From: Leguminivora glycinivorella
Taxonomy: Eukaryota > Arthropoda > Insecta > Lepidoptera > Tortricidae
Length of the DNA stretch: 64,000 nt
Assembly: GCF_023078275.1 (NCBI RefSeq)
Contig: NC_062974.1
Location: 27,485,033-27,549,032 of the forward strand
Direction of reading: 5' to 3'
Positions 41,657 to 53,929 of the stretch are shown here, piece by piece. A model generated the notes under the pieces. That model was not told where the DNA came from. It saw only the letters and a program-made list of their open reading frames with translations, and did no database searches. A program made the position numbers and the translations under genes. Position 1 is the stretch's first letter. Each line of letters begins with the position of its first letter.

Positions 41657-42337
41657 TGTAAACCTCATGTACGAAACTTTCAAATTCCCAACGATGTATA
41701 CAAAGGAGTGTTTACCAACTTAATTAATATTTCAATTCGGCGCTCTGCCGGTAGATGGCGGTAGATTTTTCCTTTGACGAAGTTTTAATGAAATGCATCC
41801 CGTAAAAGGTTTCAAGGGTATCTCCATTTAAAAGTGCTCGAGGGGAAAGCTGCAGTATAAAATATGGTTCTTCGCTATTTAAATTATTTTTTTCTGGCAC
41901 TAACATGAATTTTTCTTTGGTTTTTCTACACCTAAATATCATAAGTAGCCATGATCTTTATTTGTCCTAAACCCTAAATCTTAAAAGAGCTTCTTTATCA
42001 ATTATCATGATAATATAAGATCATTTTGCACTTAGTTAGGTATTTTAAGATTTCGGTATTTGCTTCTAGTAATCATATGAAGTTGAAGTATTTTTTCAGT
42101 ATGGAAAGTATTACGAGAAAAAAAATTGCGATTCTGAGTTTCAGGCGATATGCTTTATGCTATTTATTGAGTTGTTTTTGAGTTTATGGTAGTTTTGGCC
42201 ACGTTTTTGCCTTTGGTCAGTCTGTGGCCAAGAGTTTGCTCATTTATAAAAAAAATAGGTAGTGAATCAACGTGTCCCACTAGATTTGCTAGAACGCGTG
42301 ACAGTCGTGCACTTTTTTATTTATTTTTTACATTATA

Positions 42338-42785
42338 AATGGGCTTACTCTTGACCAAAGACTAGCCAAAAGCAATGACGTGTGGTCTACGATGGAGTGA
42401 GCTCGCCCAGAAGATGACTGTTCATTATGAAGGTTGCCGGGTTATATGAGCTCGGAAATATAGCCGTCGGCGAGGAATTCCACTCCTTGGTAGTGCGCAT
42501 AACTAGGTCGTTCCCTTAGTATTAAGTTTGTAAGGTTCTGACGGAAGATCAGCGCTACGGCTTCCGTAGCATGTATGCTGAGTCAGCGCCTATTCTATAC
42601 CACAACGTCCACAACTCACATTCCACAACCAATACTTCAGTTAAAATAATAAGTGTGCTAATTATTGTATAATGTTATGTTAAGTCTTTTTAGTATTTCG
42701 TCTTTCTTTATTTTGTTCTGTGTTGCAAAGCATGTAAGTTTGTGGTTGAATAAAGAATTTATCAATCTATCTATCTATCATAAGA
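42338..42785 (+). mobile_element. LINE 3' end with tail
   Basis: ATGGGCTTACTCTTGACCAA, GATGGAGTGAGCTCGCCCAG, GTCGGCGAGGAATTCCACTC and CCTTGGTAGTGCGCATAACT, then GTTTGTGGTTGAATAAAGAA and a TATC repeat at the end. Longest copy of the family seen at 4594. Noncoding. Confidence 0.6.
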
Positions 42786-43282
42786 AAAGAAGAAGCAAAT
42801 CTACCAAGTAAGGATGGAAACCGGCCACGCCCACGTAGCAAATAGGTAGGATATTCACTGGCTAAATCATCACAGACATTTATTTCTCCTTACAAGGAAC
42901 ACGAATCTTCTTTATGGTAGTTCTTTATGATATGGTTGTTAATGTCAAACTGCTAAATTCGCTGCTCAAAATTCTTTGCACGTCTTGTTTATATCTACGT
43001 ACTTTATATATCATATTATTAGACTGTCTAGCCTAAAACAAAGCAAAAGTCAACTATACAAATAGACGTGTATCCGGTTCTTTTATTTAACATATATGTA
43101 CCTAATGGATGCCCTGAAGGTCAATATATCTAGACTTTAAACTTTATAACAAACTTAAGGTAAAAAATTAAACAAAAAATCTCTCTTAGTCTCAATGTTT
43201 TGCAATCGTTATATAACATTATTTTTTAACAAGTAGGGACGTCTGGTTAACCCTTTCGCTGACAGTGCTACGTCTGTACATG
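42786..43282. other. No gene recognised
   Basis: AT-rich intron sequence. Nothing assigned. Confidence 0.5.
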
Positions 43283-44262
43283 TACAATCAACTAATTGGA
43301 ACCCTAGGCCACTCTACAACCATGTCAAAATGACAAATAGTAAGAGATTTCTTACAATCTGATTTATAACGTCACTATGACATAAGTTCTACCACAGAAT
43401 ATATAATAGTACAAGTGGTTCTACCACGCCACAGACACTGGCGATCAAATATGAAAGAGGCGCGTTCCTAGCACACAGTCTATGCCCGTGTAGGTGAACG
43501 CGTACTATTGTGTAAGTGAAATATGACAGGTCGACTGTTCGCAGTTTTGCCAGGCGGTAACTGTGAGGTAACCGAGAGGAGGCGGGCGGCAATTTCAGCG
43601 GGGAGCGGGAGTGGCCATACTGTACGATAGTATACCTACTCTCAAATCAAATCAAAATCAAAATAATTTATTCAGCAAATAGGCCACAGGGGCACTTTTA
43701 CACGTCACATGTACATAGGTATTTAGAAAAATATTTAAAATTGAGTTGAAATTACAATTGATACTATTATATACTAATTCTAAGTTCTAACTAAAGTTAA
43801 CTCTATACAATTAATTAGAGATGTAGAAGGTCTCTAAATGTCGAATTACAACCAAGAACTACACTAAATTTTAATATAAAAAGTACAAATACAAAAAAAA
43901 AAGTCTAAAATTACTTTAGAGGTGCAAATGACTCTAAATGTCACAACTAAAAATAAAATGTATATCTACTTAATCTAATTCTCCTTAGAGATGTATATGG
44001 TCTCCATGAGTCAAAATCATATATTTAAAATATTCACTAAAAGAAAGGAAACAAACGACAACCGAACAAAGTGTCCTAATTTAATAAAAATTAGAATTAA
44101 AGTTACTAAGTTATAACAGCCCCAGTAAGCTTAAACAGACCGGTCTTCACAGACGGCACCCGTTCACGAGTATGACGCGTATCTCAGCCATCTCTTTATT
44201 ATACTGTGGTTCTACAGTGGCCTAGGGTTCCAATTGGTTGACTTTACTGTCACATAAAATAC
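43283..44262. mobile_element. Three-level nested insertion (MITE > MITE > LINE fragment)
   Basis: Outer CAACCAATTGGAACCC MITE pieces at 43283-43392 and about 44216-44262 join into the order of 38426-38575. Inside it is a reverse ACTATCGTACAGTATGGCC element (about 43412-43642, remainder about 44200-44218). Inside that is a LINE 3' fragment (43643-44205). TTCTAC hexamers at the outer break are a plausible duplication. Confidence 0.65.
43643..44205 (-). mobile_element. LINE 3' fragment related to the LINE at 17940
   Basis: Starts with a CAAAT/CAAAA repeat tail and carries three copies of the stem-loop at 43815-43837, 43914-43938 and 43985-44008. Ends with AAACAGACCGGTCTTCACAG and CACCCGTTCACGAGTATGAC, which match 18543-18610. 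It lacks any RT coding. Confidence 0.7.
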
Positions 44263-44389
44263 ATACCCGTGTATGTCTTTTCTGCGGCAGTGGTTCGGCT
44301 GTCGACGTACTGTCAGCTAAATAATATCTCAATAATATCTCACTGAATCTGATAATAAATAATAATATAAAACTATTTAATATTGCAGC

Positions 44390-44480
44390 CTACATTCATT
44401 CCAAAATCAAACGTTACGACCCAGAATCGAACCCGCAACCTACAGATTGAATCGCGCCATTCGCGCCGCTTCTTTGCAAT
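44390..44480 (-). repeat. tRNA-like sequence
   Basis: On the minus strand GGGTTCGATTCTGGGTCGTA fits a box B, preceded by GGCGCGATTCAATCTGTAGG. Probably a SINE head. No cloverleaf confirmed. Confidence 0.35.
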
Positions 44481-44949
44481 CGTACGAAAACAACATCAGA
44501 TTTATATGAACACGACTCCAGTACCTTCTCCCTGTGTTATTACTTCACCGAATTAAAAAGCATTCCGTCTCATTTCATAAAGTTCCAGCGCACGTAAATG
44601 TGTCTGTATAACTGTATATTATACCTATGAAATTGTATGAAGGCATCTATGTGTGTAAAAGGCATAAAGCACGGCTGGTATTCGGCAATATGTTCCTATG
44701 TCTGTCGCATCTTATCCTCAACACAACTTAAAACAGAGCGGCAATTTAAAAAAAATAACGCGCTAGGCGGATTAGTGTAGTCTACAAATTAATCTACGAA
44801 AAACAATTGAAGCTGAATGAAGGTATATTAGAATTATGCTATCTGCTGTATGTTAGAATTATGAATTACATATTTATATGTATAATCCACAAGTAGATAT
44901 CCACACGTTCATATTTTTTTCAAATAATTTATTAATAAGCGTTACTCCG
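44481..44949. other. No gene recognised
   Basis: AT-rich intron sequence. Confidence 0.5.
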
Positions 44950-45082
44950 TTTTCACTTAAGTAATCCGATCCGATGTCGGATGTTAGAAGTATTTCAAAT
45001 GAAAAAATCTGGATGGCGCCTGTAATGATGGGATATCGGTCCGACATCCGATATAGGATCGGATAATGTGAAAACGCACTTA
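44950..45082. mobile_element. CGTTTTCACATTATCCGATCC MITE (copy 1)
   Basis: Short hairpin with GATCCGATGTCGGATGT and ATCCGATATAGGATCGGA arms and a GATGGCGCCTGTAATG loop. Copies at 46633, 51968 and 52783. Confidence 0.7.
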
Positions 45083-45383
45083 TGTGACTCGAGTATTTCT
45101 ATTTCTAACTGTATTGTAAGTAAACGCAAATGCCCTGTATCAAAAAGTATTATGTTTAAAGCATATAGTTTGACGTGACACGTGCAAGCTATGTAATGTT
45201 AGAATAAACATTCATAAGTTACCTTAAACACAACTTAGAACAAAGAGGTCAATTTATAATAAACGCCGTTTTTTGTCATTGACAGTTTGTACAAAGTACT
45301 TTATTTTCTTTAATAAGGCGACACTGTGATGGTGTTATTTACTATCGTAAAACATGTTTTAGTACTCACAATAATTATCCATA

Positions 45384-45735
45384 ATCCATACTAATATTAT
45401 AAATGGGAAAGTGTGTGTGTCTGTTTGTTTGTCCGTCCTTCACGGCAAAACGGAGCTACGAATTTATGTGATTTTTTAAGTGGAAATAGTTGAAGGGATG
45501 GAGAGTGACATAGGCTACTTTTGTCTCTTTCTAACGCGAGCGAAGCCGCGGGAAAAAGCTTGTAATATTATAAATAGGAAAGTGTGTGTCTGTTTGTTTG
45601 TCCGTCTTTCACGGCAAAACGGAGCGACGAATTGACGTGATTTTTTAAGTAGAGATAGGTGAAGGGATGGAGAGTGACATAGGCAACTTTTGTCTCTTTC
45701 TAACGCGAGCGAAGTCGCGGGCAAAAGCTAGTTGA
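45384..45735 (+). mobile_element. Two AATATTATAAATGGG-type retroposons head to tail
   Basis: The first copy (45384-45564) runs straight into the second (45563-45735). Both end AACGCGAGCGAAGNCGCGGG. Tandem arrangement. Confidence 0.7.
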
Positions 45736-46632
45736 CTATATATTTGTATATTTAATGACTGAAGTTTACACAACTGATAGTTTGTTTGCCAGAGAAGCTG
45801 CAGTTGCTGGTTTTGAATATTTAAGTATCGCGCCATAAGTACGGTGCGATAATTTTATTAATCTATGCCAATCAACGGGAAGGAAAAAATAGCGTTTTCC
45901 TTATACTTCAGCTATGGGCATTTGGGCAATAACCTTGATTTTTTTTGATTGAGGTCATTGTTTTCTGTCTTGACGATTATAAGCTTACATAAGTGCCTAC
46001 GTTATTTTGATAGTTGTATACGAATTGTTAAAATTTACTAATACTTATTCGTTGTAACTTAGGTAACTTAAGTTTTTCTACTTAGAAGAATAAGAATAGT
46101 TTATTGTTATTTAGAAATTGTTACAATAGATACATTTGTCCTGTGGCCCCACACTAGGCTAAGCCTGTCACGTGGCCTGCAACATTAAACGAACATAAAG
46201 TTTATTATTCTAGAAACATCTTCTAACAAGTACCTATATATTGTTAAGTTGTATCAAATAAAATAAGTTTTTTTTTAATGTGAAGTTGTTATATAAATAT
46301 TTTAAAAGACTTAGGTCTTAATAATATTTTTATGGTAAAAAGTAGACTTTCTGTACCTAAATAAGCTGCTTTACGTTTATCTCGAGAGAGGGCGTCCCGG
46401 CAGGTGGGATTCCGGTGATTTGCCGGATAACGAGGGACGCAAGGTAAAAGGAATTGTTACACGTGTATACATATATATATATATGCGTATATTTTGTGAT
46501 AAAAATAATATACATATTATATTGGTGAGCTCCATCTTAGACTCTGTCTTCACTTCCCATCAGGTGTGACAAGGGTCAATCGCCGATCAGTCCATAAAAA
46601 AAATATATACCCAAAGCGATCATAAGTTTAAG
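45736..46632. other. Mostly unassigned, one LINE tail, no gene
   Basis: 46085-46195 has a GAATAAGAATAG tail and CTGTGGCCCCACACTAGGCT, a LINE 3' end in reverse. A GAGAGAGGGCGTCCCGGCAG block lies at 46383. The rest is AT-rich. Confidence 0.45.
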
Positions 46633-46768
46633 ACCGTTTTCACATTATCCGATCCGATATCGGATGTCGGAAGAATTTCAATAGAAAATATCCAAGATGG
46701 CGCCTGTAATGTATGGGATATCGGTCCGACAACCGATATCGGATTGGATGATGTGAAAACGCACTAAG
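46633..46768. mobile_element. CGTTTTCACATTATCCGATCC MITE (copy 2)
   Basis: Clean ends CCGTTTTCACATTATCCGAT and its complement at 46749-46766; same GATGGCGCCTGTAATG loop. Confidence 0.75.
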
Positions 46769-46853
46769 GGTTTCTAAATGTCAGTCTTGTTTTCAGAAAA
46801 CGCGTTGAATATTTGAATATCAACGTTGTCGATATAAATCCATACTTCCACAC

Positions 46854-46998
46854 TAATATTATAAATGGGAAAGTGTGTGTGTCTGTTTGTTTCTCCGTCC
46901 TTCACGGCAAAACGGAGTGACGAATTGTCGTGATTTTTTATACACAGGCTACTTTGTTTCTTTCTAACGCGAGCGAAGCCGTGTGCAATAGCTAGTGT
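46854..46998 (+). mobile_element. AATATTATAAATGGG-type retroposon
   Basis: Shortened copy, deletion in the middle (GATTTTTTATACACAGGCTA). Confidence 0.65.
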
Positions 46999-47092
46999 CT
47001 AATATGACAAATTGAAAAGAGACTTCCGCTTGTAACTTGTAACTTTCAGTTTTGAGAAATGGACCCCTGGCAGAGAGAATTTACAGCCTAAA

Positions 47093-47327
47093 GCACATCT
47101 CGGACACTGGCGATGAAATAGTATATGAAAGAGGCGCGTTCCTAGCACACATTCTAAGTTCGTGTAGGTGAACGCGTAACAAGCTTGTATGAGTGAGATA
47201 TGACAGGTCGATCGTTCGCGTTTTTGACAGGCGGTAACTGTCAGGTAACCGAGAGGGGGTGGGTGGCACTTTCAGCGGGGAGCGGGAGTGGCCATACTGT
47301 ACGATAGTACTCTTTATTTGACTGTGC
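47093..47327 (-). mobile_element. ACTATCGTACAGTATGGCC-type element
   Basis: Full reverse copy with GAGGCGCGTTCCTAGCACAC, AGGTGAACGCGTAACAAGCT and GAGTGGCCATACTGTACGAT. Confidence 0.7.
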
Positions 47328-47464
47328 CTAAAGTCAAACATGGCCGATTTATTTCCTAACTCCGTAAGGATAATGTTTTTCCCCCTCGTTTCTCAACGAT
47401 TCATGTTAATGACTGTTTGACTACGTCATTTATCAACAGATATAATAATAAACAAGCTAATTGC

Positions 47465-47672
47465 ACGTGGCTTCGCTCGCTTTAAATTCCAAAATTGCGG
47501 AATACTAACTTCCACTTCCCATTTTAGGGAAGTGGGGGGTTAGAAAGAGACAAAATGTAGCCTTTGTCACTCCCGATCCCTTCCACTATCTCCAGTTAAA
47601 AATCATGACAATTTATCGCTCCGTTTTGCCGTGAAAGACGGACAAACAAACAGACACACACACTTTCCCATT
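47465..47672 (-). mobile_element. AATATTATAAATGGG-type retroposon
   Basis: Reverse copy with GGCTTCGCTCGCTTTAAATT and AAAGACGGACAAACAAACAG. Confidence 0.65.
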
Positions 47673-47804
47673 TGTAGCACAAAATATGAATTGTATAGTT
47701 GTTAAATCGGTTGACATAATGATAACTTTCATGGTACATAAGTGTTTGTACAGTTTAGAATTAGGTATTTACGTAGATAATCTTGTCTTTAATTTATGTA
47801 CATA

Positions 47805-47983
47805 CTAGCTTTTTCCCGCGGCTTCGCTCGCGTTAGAAAGAGACAAAAAGTAGCCTATGGCACTCTCCATCCCTTCAAATATCTTTACTTGAAAAATTAC
47901 GACAATTCGTCGCTCTGTTTTGCCATGAAAGACGGACAAACAAACAGACACACACACTTTCTCATTTATAATATTAGTAGGGA
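47805..47983 (-). mobile_element. AATATTATAAATGGG-type retroposon abutting the 47984 foldback
   Basis: Reverse copy from TTTTCCCGCGGCTTCGCTCG to ATAATATTAGTAGGGATA. Its last bases touch the left terminus of the foldback. Confidence 0.65.
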
Positions 47984-50770
47984 TACTGGGGACGCTATTG
48001 CACAACACCCTGCATTTTATGATTAAGCACTGAGACTTGGCACAGGTTGTTCCTTGGGTGGCCCTGAGTAGATAAAGATCGGGAGGCATCGAGAGCCCCC
48101 CTTAATTTAGGAGGGAAGAGGGGGGGAAGGCTGGCGCCGCCGCGCTTCCTTTGAAACCATATTTCTCTAAAACTATACAAAATAGGGCATGCGATATATC
48201 ATTTTCGGATAAATGAAGGACGAGGAATTCATTTTTGGAACAAAAAAAATGTATTTTAGAACAAAAATACAAAATAAAATGGGAAAATCTGAAAACGAGA
48301 ATTTTTTTTTATACATATTATTGCACATTTTATGAAAACTGTAATGGTTTTTTCTAAATAAAAAATATTATTTAATAGCTACATTTATCTAGTTTTAGAA
48401 AATGTATAATTTGTTATAGAAATATATTATAGGACGAGTTATAAAAAATAATTTACATCGCCCGATAGGGTGATTTGAATGCTCATTTCAATAAGTTTTG
48501 TCAACGATTTCAGGTATAATCACTATTTTTAACACACGAAAGCCGTAATCATTGTAGTTTATGGCTATTTTAGTGATTAATGTACTTAAAATAAAAAAAA
48601 ATACAAAAATTTTAAAAAATATTAAAAATGTGATATTTTTTTTTAACATTATCCTATTTTGTTCTTTCTACACAATATATATCTAAAAGCAATAAATATC
48701 AATAAAAAGCCACATTTATACAGTTTATAAAAATATATAGTTTGTTATATAAATATATTACGAAACGCGAGATAAAAAATAATGAAAATGAAAATTTTAA
48801 TGTACGGGTCAGCTTGCATTATTCGATGAGGTGAGGTAAAGGTACTACCCGCTATGCAGTGGAGTTCGTCTAGTAATACAGAAATATACTTATTCTAATA
48901 ACGTTTACACATGTAGGTATATCACGACCCAGTACAGAAAATTGTAAATTTCATGTGACTTATATTGCAAAAAAATGTCTTAATCACGTTCTCCTCTCCT
49001 AAAGCAGTTCTGCATGCATAGGCTTGAAGATTTTTTAGTTTACTAGCAGAATTTAGTTACTTCCTTTGGGCACCCTTAAATCGGTTTTACCCATCCATAA
49101 AAGATAAAATAAAAATCGTCATATTCTTCCTTTCAGTATCAATGATAGTTAGTTATTGCGCAATAGTGCCATAAAAAATAAACTAGATTCGTATTAGCAT
49201 TAAACATTAATGATTTTTGAACTAAGACATTGCTTTTGTACAAAGGAGAACCTCAAAAAATGGTCTGACTAGACGAAAACATATGTATCGGGGCTAGTAC
49301 TCAAGGCTCTCAAAAAGTGTAGCTATTTTGAGTTATTCAAATAAAACAACATGAATAGTCTGAATTTAATTATGTATATATCACAACATCCACTGCATAA
49401 GCACATCAGCTCCGAACATTTAATTTAAAAAGTCTTTTTTTACGGTTGCACCTTACGCGGCACTGTTTTTTATTACACCTGCATCCGACAATTTCGAGGC
49501 ATGTTTCTGCAGCAACAGGCAACGTTGCGGGCAAGTAGGCTCCCAAATCCCAATTGTTACAGACTTTCGTCCAGCCACAAGTAGCAAATAATGGCAAATT
49601 TTGAATTGGGTTTAGTTGACCCCATAAATGGACACCTTGATATACCTATAACCCTTACAAAAATGGTGCAAGGCAGCTTTTTTCGGTGAAATGCTGTTAA
49701 TTTGGCGGTCTTTTTTGGTTAATAACTATTTTCGGCACTCGTTAACCAAAGTACAGGACGCAGATCTGGAATAATAAATATGTCAAGTAAGAATTATCCA
49801 TAAATTATGCAAATCATATAGATAACTACTAATTTCACAAGATGTATTAGGATCAGATGTATATATCTGACCTATCATATCAATCGATCATTTCATGTAA
49901 TATAAATAGTTAAATTCAGACTATATAGGAGTACTTATGTTGTTTAATTTGAATTACTCTTACTATTTCATTATTTTTTATCTCGCGTTTCGTAATATAT
50001 TTATATAACAAACTATATATTTTTATAAACTACATAAATGTGGCTTTTTATTCATATTTATTGCTTTTAGATATATATTGTATAGAAAGAACAAAATAGG
50101 ATAATGTTATAAAAGAGTTATCACATTTTTTTTTAATTTTTGTATTTTTTTTATTTTAAGTACATTAATCACTAAAATAGCCATAAAATACAATGATTAC
50201 GGCTTTCGTGTGTTAAAAATAGTGATTATACCTGAAATCATTGACAAAACTTATTGAAATGAGCATTCAAATCACCCTATCGGGCGATGTAAATTATTTT
50301 TTATCACTCGTCGTATAATATATTTCTATAACAAATTATACATTTTCTAAAACTAGATAAATGTAGCTATTAAATAATATTTTTTATTTAGAAAAAACCA
50401 TTACAGTTTTCATAAAATGTGCAATAATATGTATAAAAAAAAATCTCGTTTTCAAATTTTCCCATTTTATTTTGTATTTTTGTTCTAAAATACATTTTTT
50501 TTGTTCCAAAAATGAATTCCTCGTCCTTCATTTATCCGAAAATGATATATCGCATGCCCTATTTTGTATAGTTTTAGAGAAATATGGTTTCAAAGGAAGC
50601 GCGGCGGCGCCAGCCTTCCCCCCCTCTTCCCTCCTAAATTAAGGGGGGCTCTCGATGCCTCCCGATCTTTATCTACTCAGGGCCACCCAATGAACAACTG
50701 TGCCAAGTCTCAGTGCTTAATCATAAAATGCAGGGTTCCCATACAAGACATAGCAATAGCGTCCCCAGTA
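47984..50770. mobile_element. 2.79-kb foldback transposon with ~800-bp arms
   Basis: TACTGGGGACGCTATTGC at the left is matched by GCAATAGCGTCCCCAGTA at the right. The arms 47984-48786 and 49968-50770 stay collinear and inverted, including GCGGCGGCGCCAGCCTTCCC, GCATGCGATATATC and CATCGCCCGATAGGGTGA. The loop (48787-49967) is unique AT-rich sequence with one coding relic. Ends of the form CTGGGG...CCCCAG bordered by TA suggest a TA-target DNA transposon. The superfamily is not assigned. Confidence 0.75.
49406..49597 (-). pseudogene. Cys-rich protein relic in the foldback loop
   Basis: Reads GWTKVCNNWDLGAYLPAT, then CLEIVGCRCNKKQC-RVRC. The W...P...A...E-x-(L)-x-I-x-C-x-C-x-x-x-C arrangement resembles the end of a Cys-rich domain that I associate with repeat-encoded proteins of insects; that match is from memory and by eye. 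Only about 60 codons remain and the usual later cysteines are missing. Confidence 0.3.
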
Positions 50771-51227
50771 GGATTATCTATGTGTACCTATGTTTATTGG
50801 ACTATTCTCTTCTTCCTGCCATCATCAATGTTTAGTTCCAGTTTTGAAAAGTTATTTTGGTTGGTGGTTGGCATTATTTAGTAGAATACGCCTTTGTGTG
50901 AATCATACTTCAAGAAAGAGCGACCTATCTCAAACGCCGGTAACGCACGTGCATCCTCTGATTGTGCAGGTGTCATGCGATTGTTTACTCGTTGGCCACA
51001 ATATCCATAAACACATAATACATTTACATTTCTTTGTCTGTTTCGACATGGCAATATAACACTGTTAATTGTTTACAGTTTATTGTTAAGTGATTCATAC
51101 AGATTAACTAACGTAGATGAATATAACAATGCAAAGAATTATTGTAAACAGGTTTATCTTGGTTATGTTTCTTAGTTTATGAGTGTAGTAGGTTACTAAG
51201 TAAAGAGAGATATCCAGACATTCACAC
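50771..51227. other. No gene recognised
   Basis: AT-rich intron. Short ORFs here have no recognisable pattern. Confidence 0.5.
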
Positions 51228-51240
51228 GTCAAATGATCTT

Positions 51241-51555
51241 TTTTTTTTTATATAAAAATGGCCTCAGTCCCACTTGGTGGGACTATTTTGCCAGTGTCAG
51301 GGTAAGTGCGACATTGTTCGGTAGCTGGCACTTGTAAATTGATAGCTAGATTTTACAAGGGCACGTGGACTATCGGCCGTCGATGACAAAAAAGGGGCAA
51401 AACGCGTTTCGAGATTAATTCTTCATCAGCTTCTCACTATAACATTAGTTTACTGCATAATAAGCTATCGATATTACACTTTAAACAACATTAATGAGCA
51501 AAAGGAGAAATTATTCGCGACACGTGCCACTAAGATGGCAGCCGAACCGGAAGTA
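51241..51555 (-). mobile_element. 315-bp retroposed sequence with 13-bp target duplication
   Basis: Flanked by GTCAAATGATCTT at 51228-51240 and 51556-51568. In minus orientation it starts CCGGTTCGGCTGCCATCTTA and ends TGAGGCCATTTTTATATAAA followed by an A run of about 10. Head and tail fit an L1-type retroposition of an RNA. No ORF or tRNA head was recognised, and no second copy is in the window. Confidence 0.7.
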
Positions 51556-51774
51556 GTCAAATGATCTTGTGTACTGCTTTCTTTCTTTGTCTGCTTTTAC
51601 AATTCAACGTTCCTGCAGAAATGAAGGTAGTGGCAGAAAAATATTCCTTATCAACATGATCACTTCAGCCTTAAGATTATTACTGCTGAACATAGGCTCT
51701 CTATGTATACCGGTTGGTCCAGCATCTTTCGGCAAACTTAAAACCATTCACGGTATGATATATCTGTACGATCC

Positions 51775-52250
51775 GTCGTAACAGATTAATCGAAACGACC
51801 GATCGACAGTGTATGTCAACATCGTTAACGATTTACTTGATCGCATACGATATCGCAAATCGCAACAAAATCCCGTGTGATCTAAAGTGTGTGGTGCGAC
51901 CACCGATTCTATTTTTGTGTCATACTTACCTACTGATTTTATTATTCCGCCTCGTGCGAGTAAGTCCGTTTTCACATTATCCGATCCGATGTCGGACCGA
52001 TATCCCATACATTACAGGCGCCATCTTGTTTTTTTTCTATTGAAATCCTTCCGACTTCCGATATCGGATCGGATAATGTGAAAACGGACTAACGCGGGCG
52101 GAGGCTGGGCGGGGGGATCGTTTACGATATCGTAAACGATGGATCGCCTCGTGTGTGACCGGCGCTTTCGATGCGACCGATCGTACACGATATCTGTCCG
52201 ATCGATCGAAACGATGAATCGTGCCGTGAATGTGTGGCTTTATAAGGTCA
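51775..52250. repeat. ATCGT/GATCG-rich repeat, interrupted
   Basis: Blocks AACATCGTTAACGATTTACT, GATCGTTTACGATATCGTAA and GTACACGATATCTGTCCGAT sit on either side of a MITE at 51968-52092. The ends were not resolved. Confidence 0.3.
51968..52092. mobile_element. CGTTTTCACATTATCCGATCC MITE (copy 3)
   Basis: GTCCGTTTTCACATTATCCG and its complement ending AAAACGGAC. Both termini intact; nested in the ATCGT-rich repeat. Confidence 0.75.
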
Positions 52251-52782
52251 ACTGTCTATCTTGTGGGGGGACGTCCTACCGACTGATAGTCCGTGGTCCT
52301 CGAGCACTTGTCGCTTAGCAAGCTATAGAGAGTGCTATGCTTGGAAATTCTTTACGCCATCGAATCAGAAATGAGGAGATCCGTAGATAAACTAAAGTAA
52401 CCGACATAGACACAGCCTACCGGATTATCAAGCTGAAGTGAAGGTGGGTCACACGACATTGCACGTAGATCAGATAGCCGATGGGGTCGAAAAAAGATGT
52501 CTGAATTTTTTTTTTTTTATTTGTGGTAATAGACCCATTTACTTGATATGTGCTAAAGTTTTCACGTAATCATTTTAGCGCCATCTACCCGAGAATCGAC
52601 CAAAGGTTTAGTGCCATCTGGACCAGAGTAAATGATTCTTCATGGTTCCGAAGCGTGTTTATCTTAGACTGTTCTGTGACTAGTCTATTAAGTAAGATAA
52701 TAAAAACACATACAAGTGTAATGTGATTTTGATTATAGGTTTAAACAGATTAAACATTTTGCTGTTTTTATCCTTTTCTTAG
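52251..52782. other. No gene; decayed repeat
   Basis: 52535-52690 is a weak copy of the 6327 family (TTTTAGCGCCATCTACCCGA, CCATCTGGACC). 52251-52530 was not assigned. Confidence 0.45.
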
Positions 52783-52890
52783 AACGTTTTCACATTATAC
52801 GATCTGATATCGGATGTAGGAAGGATGTCAAAGATGGCACCTCTAATAAGATAGCGGCTCTACATCCCATACCGGATCAGATAATGTGTA
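52783..52890. mobile_element. CGTTTTCACATTATCCGATCC MITE (copy 4, diverged)
   Basis: AACGTTTTCACATTATACGA and ACCGGATCAGATAATGTG. The most diverged of the four copies. Confidence 0.6.
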
Positions 52891-53929
52891 ATTTCTTGTT
52901 GGTGTTTGACAGGTTTGTAAAACATACATATTATAATATAACAACATTGCGCATCAGTATAATGTATTTAAAAGTTTATTTTTGCAATAATCTGGCATTT
53001 TTTTGTATCTGCCACCTCAAAGAATATGCCAGTGTGACGAATCGCCAGCGACGGAAAAACTGGTCGTTCATACACGTCACGTAATATGACGTCTTCATAA
53101 AAACCGTAATCGCTCACCGTTTACCATAAAAACGTGATATTAGACGATTTTATTCCTATTTACGACGCATTATCTTTCTATTAGACATGTGCTTTTTGTG
53201 GGTACAAATTTATATGTAAGGGGGTCTACATTTCTCTGCAGCTGTCTGTACCTACTTGATGGTTTGGGATGATTTACTAAGATTACACGATTTGTGTTTA
53301 ATGCATCTGATTTGCAAGTAAATTATAGAAATAAAAAAAAAATCATACATTAATATGTTTTCTACTTTTATTAATCCTAATTAAGTACTCCAGCTGGCTT
53401 CGGACATATTATTCCAAACGCGACAATGCTGCACCAAAATTGCTGGAAAAGTTACAATTTATGAATATTAGTTTGTACCTAGTACTAATTGAACAATTAT
53501 TATTGAACGGTATTTAATAAACATAGTACATACCTATGTTTTATGATTATGACTTATGACTTTGGTCGTTAAAACATAAGACCTTTTCAACATGTGGTAA
53601 CCATAAAGAAGTAATGATAAGAATTTTTGCGCGTTTTCTTTCTTAAGTTATCTTTAATAAAAGTTTTTTTTTTACTTTATACCTAGTTTCATATATAGGG
53701 TCAATGAAACCTATTTAAGATGTTTTTTGTAATAAAATAATTATAAGTAGATGTAGAGACAGATAACCCCATATAACATTTCTTATCAACCCATGTTTGT
53801 TTGTAAACAAATAACTTTGTGCAACATTTAAAACCTAATAACTGTTTCTAGTTAAGTATTTTATTATCGATATTTCAAAGCTATACAAACCCGAAAAGTA
53901 AAACTTATTATTGTAGTGACCTTTAAGTA
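52891..53929. other. No gene recognised
   Basis: About 1 kb of AT-rich intron with no assigned repeat. The quietest stretch of the intron near exon 1. Confidence 0.5.
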
